DNA from: an uncultured beta proteobacterium
GTDB lineage: Bacteria; Pseudomonadota; Gammaproteobacteria; Burkholderiales; Burkholderiaceae_C
Reading direction: 5' to 3'
DNA length: 49,394 bases
Assembly (NCBI GenBank): GCA_903864505.1
Contig: CAIPGC010000006.1
Coordinates: forward strand, 1 to 49,394
Shown here: positions 16,976-23,503 of the stretch, piece after piece
How positions within the stretch are numbered: position 1 is the stretch's first letter
Layout: each line of letters opens with the position of its first letter
The notes under the pieces: generated by a model
Told to the model about the DNA's origin: nothing
Databases searched by the model: none
The model's input: only the letters and a program-made list of their open reading frames with translations
Program-made: the position numbers and the translations under genes

Positions 16976-19594
16976 ATGTTGTACAGGACCTTGCCTGTTT
17001 CTGAGTTGCGCCAGCTTGCGGAGTTTGGCGTTCTGGGTAGGCCTGACTGTGAAGCGCAGTTCACGCTGGGACAGAGATATGCCCGAGGCATCGGGGTTCA
17101 CAAAAATGAGGAAGAGGCGGCCAGGTGGTTTTCGAAAGCCGCCGACATGCGACACCAGAAGGCGCAACGGTATCTGGCGTTTGCGTTTTTGCACGGCCGA
17201 GGAGTGAAGAAGGACGAACAAGAAGGACTGCGAAGACTTCGCCTCGCCGCAAAGTCGGGTGACGCACCATCGCAGCGGCAAATGGGGTTCCATTTTGCTA
17301 CCGGCACCGGTGTTGGTTTAGATGCTGGCGAAGGCATGCGCTGGTTCTTAATGGCCGCAGAGCAGGGTGACTATCTTGCACAGTACAACGTCGCCATTGC
17401 ATATGCAAATGGGAGTGGCGTGGCAAAAGATCCATCGGTGGCGTTGCACTGGTACGAACTTGCTGCCACTCAGGGAATGCCAGAGGCACAGTGCGCCCTA
17501 GGTCTGGCGTACGAGCACGGTCTTGGTGCCCCGGTGGACTATGAAAAAAGCGCCTATTGGAATCGGCTTGCAGCAGACAAGAACTACGCCGAAGCCTGCA
17601 GCAACTTGGGGTGGCTGTACGAAAACGGTCTGGGTGTTACTCAGGATCTGGAGCACGCTCGCAGGCTTTACGAATTGGCAGCGCGCCAGGAGTATTCAGA
17701 AGCCAAGATGCGCCTTAGCAAGTTGCGTGAACGCCACAGCACCGAGCCACCCGTATCGGATCAACATGTAAACACGGATGAATCCATCAAGTCCTACATC
17801 GATGCGGCATTTGATGGACTGATCGGGCTTGAGGTGGTGCGCCAGGAGGTTTTCCGACAGGCCAGCTATATCCACATACAAAAGCTTCGCGCTCAACAGG
17901 GGCTGCGCGTGCCCCGTTGGCCGTCGCGGCATCTGGTGTTCCTTGGCAATCCCGGCACAGGCAAGACAACCATAGCCAGAATCTTTGCCGGACTCTACAA
18001 GCGTCTGGGAATCCTGAAAACCGACAAGGTGGTTGAGACTGACCGCGCCGGTCTGGTTGCGCCGTATATTGGACAGACGGCACTTAAAACCAAGGCCGTG
18101 GTCGAGAGCGCGCTGGGTGGAGTTCTGTTTATTGACGAGGCCTATGCGTTGGCCCGGGCGGGACCACAGGACTTCGGCAAAGAGGCAATTGAAACGCTGC
18201 TGAAGATGATGGAAGACCATCGCGACGACCTGGTGGTCATCGTCGCGGGCTATACGGCAGAGATGGAAGCATTCATTGAATCCAATCCTGGCTTGGCATC
18301 GCGCTTGAACCGCTACGTTCACTTTCCCGACTACTCACCCGCGGAATTGCTCGACATATTGCTCAATTTTTGCTCAGCACATTCCTATGAATTGAAAAAG
18401 GAAACCCACGCCGGATTGCTTAAGGTGTTTGCCCGCGAAATCCTGGTTCAGCGTGAGCGGTTTGGCAACGCGCGCTATGCGCGAAACCTGTTTGAGAAAA
18501 TCATCGAGGCGCAGGCTCAGCGCGTATTCGCTCTGCAAAGTCCTTCGATACCGGACTTGCAATTGATCCTTGCCGAAGACGTGGAAGCCGGGCTGGGAGA
18601 GGCCTTGCCAGGAGCCGGCGGCTCGGTCGGCAGTTACGAAGAAGTGCTCGCAAAGCTCAATCAACTGGTGGGCCTTGAACGCGTGAAGAAGCAGGTTCAA
18701 AGGCTGTTCGACTTTGTTCACATTCAGCACAAACGTGAAATGGCAGGCAACAAAATAGCCAAGGGCTTCTCGCAACATTTGATTTTTACTGGCAACCCGG
18801 GAACTGGCAAGACAGCGGTTGCACGCATCGTTGCCGATCTCTATTACAGCCTGGGCATCATTGCCTCCAACCGTGTGATTGAAGTAGATCGCTCGGGTCT
18901 TGTCGCTGGATATGTAGGCCAGTCAGCGATTAAGACACAAGAGGTCTTGCAGTCGGCGTTAGGGGGAGTTCTCTTCATAGATGAGGCATACGCGCTCTCA
19001 TCGACGGGTGGCGAGAGTGATTTTGGAGGGGAGGTCATTGACACTCTGTTGAAGGCGATGGAGGACCACCGCGATGAGTTGGTGATTATCGTGGCCGGTT
19101 ACGCACAGCCCATGACCAAGTTCATTGACAGCAACCCGGGACTTCGCTCACGCTTCAATCACACGATTGAATTTGACGACTATGTGCCCCAGGAACTTCT
19201 GAGAATCTTTGATTCGTTCTGCAAGGAGTCCGAGTATGTTCTGTTCGAGTCTGACCGGGCGTTTCTGCTTGAGCGGTTCAACGCTCTATTCCAGGCCGGC
19301 CGGACCAATGCAAACGGTCGCCTGGTACGCAATATCTTCGAGCGCAGCATTGAAGTGCAGTCGGGCCGTGTCTCGAACCTGGGTTCGTGGAATGACTCGG
19401 ACTTGAATGTTCTGACCCGAGTCGACTTCTCAACTGCCATCGACGAAGTTTTGGTGGAGCAATTTGGCTTTGCTGATTCAGTCGATCAAGTCTTTGACGG
19501 CGGAAATGAGTCAGATTCAATGCAGTTCAGGCAGCTAACAAGGCGCACCCAAGAAGTGCCCGCCCACAACATCGCCTGTCAATTGTCTCAATAG
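16976..19594 (+). CDS. Sel1-repeat protein with two CbxX/CfxQ-type AAA+ ATPase domains
   Basis: 872 residues. Residues ~25-250 hold six Sel1-like repeats of about 36 residues (LGQRYARGIGVHKNEEEAARWF through LGWLYENGLGVTQDLEHARRLY), an alpha-solenoid used for protein binding. Two CbxX/CfxQ (SpoVK/EccA-like) AAA+ modules follow. Module 1 has Walker A GNPGTGKTTIAR near residue 323, Walker B GGVLFIDEAYAL near 381 and arginine-finger segment SNPGLASRLNR. Module 2 has GNPGTGKTAVAR near 605, the same Walker B near 663 and SNPGLRSRFNH. Both look catalytically intact. Relatives remodel Rubisco (CbbX) or act in type VII secretion (EccA), but no such genes lie nearby. The gene stands alone behind its own AT-rich promoter region. 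The target is unknown. Confidence 0.88.
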   Translation: MLYRTLPVSELRQLAEFGVLGRPDCEAQFTLGQRYARGIGVHKNEEEAARWFSKAADMRHQKAQRYLAFAFLHGRGVKKDEQEGLRRLRLAAKSGDAPSQRQMGFHFATGTGVGLDAGEGMRWFLMAAEQGDYLAQYNVAIAYANGSGVAKDPSVALHWYELAATQGMPEAQCALGLAYEHGLGAPVDYEKSAYWNRLAADKNYAEACSNLGWLYENGLGVTQDLEHARRLYELAARQEYSEAKMRLSKLRERHSTEPPVSDQHVNTDESIKSYIDAAFDGLIGLEVVRQEVFRQASYIHIQKLRAQQGLRVPRWPSRHLVFLGNPGTGKTTIARIFAGLYKRLGILKTDKVVETDRAGLVAPYIGQTALKTKAVVESALGGVLFIDEAYALARAGPQDFGKEAIETLLKMMEDHRDDLVVIVAGYTAEMEAFIESNPGLASRLNRYVHFPDYSPAELLDILLNFCSAHSYELKKETHAGLLKVFAREILVQRERFGNARYARNLFEKIIEAQAQRVFALQSPSIPDLQLILAEDVEAGLGEALPGAGGSVGSYEEVLAKLNQLVGLERVKKQVQRLFDFVHIQHKREMAGNKIAKGFSQHLIFTGNPGTGKTAVARIVADLYYSLGIIASNRVIEVDRSGLVAGYVGQSAIKTQEVLQSALGGVLFIDEAYALSSTGGESDFGGEVIDTLLKAMEDHRDELVIIVAGYAQPMTKFIDSNPGLRSRFNHTIEFDDYVPQELLRIFDSFCKESEYVLFESDRAFLLERFNALFQAGRTNANGRLVRNIFERSIEVQSGRVSNLGSWNDSDLNVLTRVDFSTAIDEVLVEQFGFADSVDQVFDGGNESDSMQFRQLTRRTQEVPAHNIACQLSQ

Positions 19595-19654
19595 TCAGCA
19601 ATCCGGAAATTCACTCCCGATTCGGGGAAGCTGTTTTTCGGAATTGGCGCTAAC

Positions 19655-19674
19655 ATATGGGTATTCATACAGTA
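19655..19674 (+). promoter_or_regulatory. LexA-like site upstream of imuA
   Basis: ATATGGGTATTCATACAGTA has the right half ACAGTA of the SOS box and a poorer left half, TATGG, eight bases away (consensus CTGT-N8-ACAG). It lies 11 bases before the imuA ATG, where repressor binding would block transcription. By sequence alone it is weak; the gene behind it, normally LexA-controlled, makes it credible. Confidence 0.4.
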
Positions 19675-19685
19675 ATTCCGCATGT

Positions 19686-20459
19686 ATGGAGCCTGTTGAA
19701 TATTTCCCGATTGTTCAATTACTCGTTACGCCCATTGTTGTGCCCCACTCTAAGCGATCTTCCCTGTTACCCGGTTTGCCGGCAGCGGTCTGGCGTGCCA
19801 ACAACCTGGCAACTTCAGTGGGCGCCAGGGTTCCCACTGGCGACGCCGCGCTCGATGCGCAATTGCCCGGCGGCGGCTGGCCGCTGGGCGCCTTGACTGA
19901 AATTCTGCAATCGCCAGGCGTGCACGGCGAGTGGAATCTGCTGCTGTCGGCGCTGGTGCGCTGTGGCTCGGCTGACGTGGTGCTGGTGGAACCGCCCCAG
20001 ATACCGTTTAGCCCGGCGCTGGCGGCTCGGGGACTCGATGCCAGGCGTTTGCTGTGGGTGCGGGCTTCAAGTGCGTCCCAGCGTCTGTGGGCGGCCGAGC
20101 AGGCGCTGCGCTGCGCCGGGGTCGATGCCGTGCTGGCCTGGTTTCCGCAGGTGGGTTCAAGCCAACTGCGTCGTCTTCATATGGCGGCCGCAGAGTTCAA
20201 CAAGCTGCTGTTTGTCATGCGCACAGCCTCTGCCGGCAACGAGTCATCCCCTGCCATCCTGCGTTTGCTGCTGGAGCCGGGGCTGACCCTCGGGGCCGCG
20301 ACCCTGCAGGTGCACATACTTAAACGCCGAGGCCCACCTTTGTCCCAGCCCATTGTCTTGCAGGCGTGCGCGCCTGTGTTGGCGCGATTGCTGGCAGCGG
20401 CGCAGCCGGTCGTTCGGGAAGGTCCGTATGTACTGGATCGCGCTGCAGCCCTCGTCTGA
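19686..20459 (+). CDS. imuA: Translesion-synthesis accessory protein ImuA
   Basis: 257 residues from ATG 19686. The segment VPTGDAALDAQLPGGGWPLGALTEIL matches the start of the RecA-like ImuA fold of betaproteobacteria ('tG..aLD..LPgGGwP.GalteLL'). FSPALAARGLDARRLLWVRA, LWAAEQALRC and AVLAWFP follow the family order. The canonical GxxGxGK[ST] Walker A is absent, as is usual for ImuA. ImuA partners ImuB and DnaE2 in SOS-induced mutagenic repair. The gene overlaps imuB by 32 bases, so the two are translated together. A LexA-like site sits just upstream. Confidence 0.85.
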   Translation: MEPVEYFPIVQLLVTPIVVPHSKRSSLLPGLPAAVWRANNLATSVGARVPTGDAALDAQLPGGGWPLGALTEILQSPGVHGEWNLLLSALVRCGSADVVLVEPPQIPFSPALAARGLDARRLLWVRASSASQRLWAAEQALRCAGVDAVLAWFPQVGSSQLRRLHMAAAEFNKLLFVMRTASAGNESSPAILRLLLEPGLTLGAATLQVHILKRRGPPLSQPIVLQACAPVLARLLAAAQPVVREGPYVLDRAAALV

Positions 20460-21786
20460 CGCAACCTGTTCGGGCGATGTGCTGGTTGATGCCCACACGG
20501 CACTGGCCTGGTGGGCGCTGCAGTTCACCCCGCTGGTGGCACGGGTCCAGGACGCGCTGCTGCTGGAGGTGTCAGGCAGCGAGCGGCTGTTTGGCGGAAG
20601 GGCTGCCCTGGTCGATCATATTTACATGAAAAAAAAGCCGGTAGCCCCCGTGGAGTGTGCGCATGGAGCTACATCTTTGATAGCGCTTGGACGCTTGTGG
20701 AGCGACTCCAAAAACTTGTTTCCTGATGCTTTGCCGGTGCACAACCTGCTTGCGGCACGTCCCTGGTTGCCTACGCTGACGCGGCTGGGATGCACCACCT
20801 GGGGCCAACTGCGTGCCTTGCCCCGTTCCGGGCTGGTGCGGCGTTTTGGCGCGGAACTGGTTGACGCACTGGACCGCGCCTATGGAATGCAGCCCGAGCT
20901 CTATCCCTGGCTGAAAATGCCGGAAAGCTTTGACGCTTCTCTGGAGTTGTCTGCCAGCGTGGAGTTGGCACCAGCGCTGTTGTTTGCTGCACGCCGATTG
21001 CTGGCCCAGTTGCAGGTGTGGCTGCGGGCACGCCAGCACGGGGTACTTGCCCTCGAGTTGTTGTGGGAGCTTGACGCCAGGCGCTCCAACGCATTGCAGG
21101 TCGATGCCCACCACCGTGGCGGCTCTTTTGGGCAACTGCTGTTGTGTACGGCACAGCCTACGCAGGACATGCAGCATTTGCAGCGCTTGCTGGCCGAGCA
21201 ACTGGCGCGCGTGACGCTGCCTGCGCCCGTGTTGCAGCTGCGCCTGCGCAGCGTGCAGACGCAGCCGATGCCCGGAGAAAGCCGCAGCCTCCTGCCCCAG
21301 GACCTCCGCGCCGGTGACGAGCTGCACCAGTTGCTGGAGCGCCTGAGCGCACGTCTGGGGCCGCAACAGGTGCAGCGTGCCACCCTGGCAGCAGACCACC
21401 GGCCCGAGCGCATGCAGCGCTGGCACGCAGCCACTGAAAACGCTACCAAATCAGGAGCTGCTTACGCAATACTGTCGGGCGCCGCAGCCCGAAACGGCTT
21501 TCAACTGGCAAGCCCCTGCGGGCTCTACCCGACCTGGTTGCTGGCAGAGCCCCGGCGTCTGCTGGTGCAGCATGACATGGTGCAGTACCAGGGTAGTCTG
21601 GATCTGCTGGCCGGCCCGCAGCGACTGGAGTCGGGCTGGCTTGAAGGCCATGCCGATTGCGCGCTGCGGGACTACTTTGTGGCGCGCAGTCCCGGGGCGG
21701 GTTTGGTGTGGGTATTTCGCGAGCGCTTGAAAACCGTGGGGGAAGGTCGCGCGCCGCTCTGGTATCTGCACGGGCTGTTTGCCTGA
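20428..21786 (+). CDS. imuB: Non-catalytic Y-family polymerase-like protein ImuB, with repeat-derived insertions
   Basis: 452 residues from ATG 20428 (GGAAGG seven bases upstream), starting inside imuA. It has the Y-family layout (LEVSGSERLFGG, LTRLGCTTWGQLRALPRSGLVRRFG, LDRAYGMQPELYPWL, AADHRPERMQRW) but lacks the catalytic acids: the usual 'S-(I/V)-DE' site reads VQDALLLEV and the N-terminal 'D-x-D-x-F' site reads MYWIALQP. It should therefore be the scaffold that brings DnaE2 to the beta clamp. Two stretches differ from family expectation and coincide with dispersed-repeat copies: HIYMKKKPVAPVECAHGATS (20625-20684) and ENATKSGAAYAILSGAAARN (21442-21495). The reading frame is kept across both. 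No dnaE2 follows; it lies ~8.5 kb further right. Confidence 0.87.
   Translation: MYWIALQPSSDATCSGDVLVDAHTALAWWALQFTPLVARVQDALLLEVSGSERLFGGRAALVDHIYMKKKPVAPVECAHGATSLIALGRLWSDSKNLFPDALPVHNLLAARPWLPTLTRLGCTTWGQLRALPRSGLVRRFGAELVDALDRAYGMQPELYPWLKMPESFDASLELSASVELAPALLFAARRLLAQLQVWLRARQHGVLALELLWELDARRSNALQVDAHHRGGSFGQLLLCTAQPTQDMQHLQRLLAEQLARVTLPAPVLQLRLRSVQTQPMPGESRSLLPQDLRAGDELHQLLERLSARLGPQQVQRATLAADHRPERMQRWHAATENATKSGAAYAILSGAAARNGFQLASPCGLYPTWLLAEPRRLLVQHDMVQYQGSLDLLAGPQRLESGWLEGHADCALRDYFVARSPGAGLVWVFRERLKTVGEGRAPLWYLHGLFA
20625..20684 (-). repeat. Dispersed short repeat, copy C, inside imuB
   Basis: Read on the minus strand from 20684 it begins GCTATCAAAGATGTAGCTCC and reaches CACGGGGGCTACCGGC, with the same 43-base span from GCTATCAA to GGCTA as the intergenic copy at 3633. 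The imuB frame stays open through it. The first third resembles normal family sequence (GATSLIALGRL), so the exact edges are uncertain. Confidence 0.65.
21442..21495 (+). repeat. Dispersed short repeat, copy D, inside imuB
   Basis: GCTACCAAATCAGGAGCTGC, then TTACGC and ACTGTCGGGCGCCGCAGCC. The last part aligns with ACTGTACGGGGGCTACAAGCC of the intergenic copy using two single-base gaps. It encodes the atypical ATKSGAAYAILSGAAARN segment of ImuB. Confidence 0.55.
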
Positions 21787-21808
21787 ACCCGCAACTCCAG
21801 CAAGGGGT

Positions 21809-22777
21809 TCAGGACGGGCTGGGGTAGCGGTGGATCTCGATGGTGGAGTGCACGATCTCTTCGTGTTGCGCCAGTTGTGTGCGTACCTGCTGCGCTGTCA
21901 GTTGCGGGTCCTGGGTCACCAGCGTGAGTGCACAGGAGTAGGTTTGCTGGCCCACGCGCCAGACGTGCAGGTCGGTGATGCGGGTCTCCCGGCCCTGCAC
22001 AGTGCAAGCCACCACCTCCCGGATCTCATCAACCACCGGGTGGTCCATCTCGCGGTCGAGCAGCACCTTGCTGGTCTCCTGAATCAGGTTTTTGGACCAC
22101 ACCGCCACCAGCACTGCGCCCACCACCCCCATCACCGGGTCCAGCCACGACCAGCCATAGATCCAGCCCCCCACCAGGGCCACGATTGCCAGCACCGACG
22201 TGGCGGCATCCGCAATCACATGCACGTAGGCTGACTTCAGGTTCAGGTCGTGGCGGTGATCGTGATGACCATGGTCGTGTTCGCCATGCGCGTGGCCGTG
22301 TCCATGGCCATGACCGTGGTCATGCGCGTTGCCCAGAATCAGCGCACAGACCAGGTTCACCGCCAGGCCCAGCACGGCGATGACAATGGCTTCCTGGTAA
22401 TGGATGGCCTGAGGCGAGAACAGCCGTTCCACCGAGCCCACCACCATCAGCGTGGCTACCCCCAGCAAAAAAATGGCACTGGCAAAGCCGGCCAGGATCT
22501 CAATCTTCCAGGTGCCAAAGGCAAAGCGCGGGTCGTGCGCGTAGCGCCGCGCGGCGGCGTAAGCAAAGGCGCTCAGGCCAATGGCTACGGCGTGCGAGCT
22601 CATGTGCCAGCCATCGGCGAGCAGGGCCATGGAGTTGAACCACCAGCCCGCCACGATTTCCACCACCATGGTCAGCGCCGTGATCCACATCACCAACCGC
22701 GTGCCGCGCTCGGCCGAGCGGCTGCCTTCGTCAAACACATGGTTGTGAATCCAGTGGGTGAGTGGGTCATTGCGCAT
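21809..22777 (-). CDS. dmeF: CDF-family cobalt/nickel efflux transporter, DmeF type
   Basis: 322 residues. The N-terminus THWIHNHVFDEGSRSAERGT and the segments GWWFNSMALLADGWHMSSHA and ARRYAHDPRFAFGTWKIEIL are characteristic of DmeF, a proton-coupled exporter of Co(II)/Ni(II) and other divalent cations. LLADGWHMSSH carries the HxxxD-type transport site. Six membrane helices are expected. Between helices 4 and 5 is a histidine-rich loop (HDHGHGHGHGHAHGEHDHGH). A cytoplasmic C-terminal domain follows (VLLDREMDHPVVDEI, then DLHVWRVG). The ATG directly abuts the stop of the GDT1-like gene, so both should be on one transcript. Confidence 0.9.
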   Translation of the reverse strand: MRNDPLTHWIHNHVFDEGSRSAERGTRLVMWITALTMVVEIVAGWWFNSMALLADGWHMSSHAVAIGLSAFAYAAARRYAHDPRFAFGTWKIEILAGFASAIFLLGVATLMVVGSVERLFSPQAIHYQEAIVIAVLGLAVNLVCALILGNAHDHGHGHGHGHAHGEHDHGHHDHRHDLNLKSAYVHVIADAATSVLAIVALVGGWIYGWSWLDPVMGVVGAVLVAVWSKNLIQETSKVLLDREMDHPVVDEIREVVACTVQGRETRITDLHVWRVGQQTYSCALTLVTQDPQLTAQQVRTQLAQHEEIVHSTIEIHRYPSPS

Positions 22778-23356
22778 TCAGAACCCCAGACTCTTTCCGG
22801 CTCCGGCCAGTGTGGCCAGGCCCAGCAGCGCGAAAATGCCTGCGGCAATGCTGTGCACCAGTTTCATTGGAATTCTGGAAGCAAACCGGTCGCCCACAAA
22901 GACCGCCGGCACATCGGCAATCAGCATCCCCAGTGTGGTGCCAGCCACCACCACCCAGGGGTTGGGGAATTGGGCCGCCATGGCCACCGTGGCAATCTGG
23001 GTCTTGTCGCCCATCTCGGCCAGAAAGAAGGTAATGAGCGTTGCGCCAAACACGCCGAACTGTTGTGCCACCTGGGTTTCCTCCTCTTCGATCTTGTCCG
23101 GGATCAGCGTCCAGACGGCCATGGCAATGAAAGACAGGCCCAGCACCCAGCGCAGCACTTCGGGCGTGATGGCCGACGTAATCCAGGCCCCCAGCGCTCC
23201 GGCCAGTCCATGGTTGAAGACGGTGGCCAGAAAGATGCCCGCAATGATGGGCAGCGGCTTCTTGAACCGGGCCGCCAGAATAAAGGCGAGCAACTGGGTC
23301 TTGTCGCCGATTTCGGCCAGGGCCACCACTCCGGTGGAAATGAGAAACGCTTCCAT
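22778..23356 (-). CDS. GDT1/TMEM165 (UPF0016) family transporter, probable manganese exporter
   Basis: 192 residues with six predicted membrane helices in two repeats. Each repeat carries the E-x-G-D-K-T signature: ALAEIGDKTQLLAF near residue 15 and LAEMGDKTQIATV near 115. Bacterial relatives such as MneA export Mn(II) with the conserved acidic pair. No yybP-ykoY (manganese) riboswitch is recognisable upstream; a long inverted repeat occupies that space. The stop is immediately followed by the dmeF ATG, and the P-type ATPase gene lies upstream on the same strand, forming a metal-export group. Confidence 0.88.
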   Translation of the reverse strand: MEAFLISTGVVALAEIGDKTQLLAFILAARFKKPLPIIAGIFLATVFNHGLAGALGAWITSAITPEVLRWVLGLSFIAMAVWTLIPDKIEEEETQVAQQFGVFGATLITFFLAEMGDKTQIATVAMAAQFPNPWVVVAGTTLGMLIADVPAVFVGDRFASRIPMKLVHSIAAGIFALLGLATLAGAGKSLGF

Positions 23357-23413
23357 GAAAGGGATTGGATCCTGTGCGAAAGAAAGGCTTGAGCTTACCC
23401 TAGCATTGCCCTC

Positions 23414-23503
23414 GGAGCCCGGGCGGCAGAGCGCTCTGCTTCGTGTCCCCCGGCCTACGGCCTCCTCCTTTACCTTCGCAGCGCGCTCTGCCGCCCAGGC
23501 TCC
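23414..23503. repeat. Long inverted repeat (21-base arms) after the P-type ATPase gene
   Basis: The arms are 23414-23434 (GGAGCCCGGGCGGCAGAGCGC) less its final base and 23483-23503, complementary at 20 of 21 positions, around a 48-base loop. The loop itself holds a smaller palindrome, GGCCTACGGCC. The right arm ends one base before the ATPase stop codon. There is no T-run. It could be a transcription attenuator between the ATPase and the exporter genes, or a copy of a mobile palindromic element. Confidence 0.75.

Noticed and set aside
16912-17004. 30-codon frame starting ATG 16912 across the palindrome
   Set aside because: No ribosome-binding site, overlaps the start of the Sel1-AAA gene and contains the operator-like palindrome.
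22255-22330. GTGATCGTGATGACCATGG-type short tandem pattern as a CRISPR or satellite
   Set aside because: It is the reverse strand of the His/Gly-rich coding loop of dmeF, not a spacer-containing array.
22250-23392. 380-codon plus-strand frame opposite the dmeF and GDT1-like genes
   Set aside because: It spans two well-defined genes on the other strand and begins inside the antisense of the His-rich loop; low-complexity His/Gln/Gly text.
23357-23503. yybP-ykoY (manganese) riboswitch before the GDT1-like gene
   Set aside because: I looked for the conserved GGGGAG and paired loop segments and did not find them; the space is taken by the long inverted repeat.
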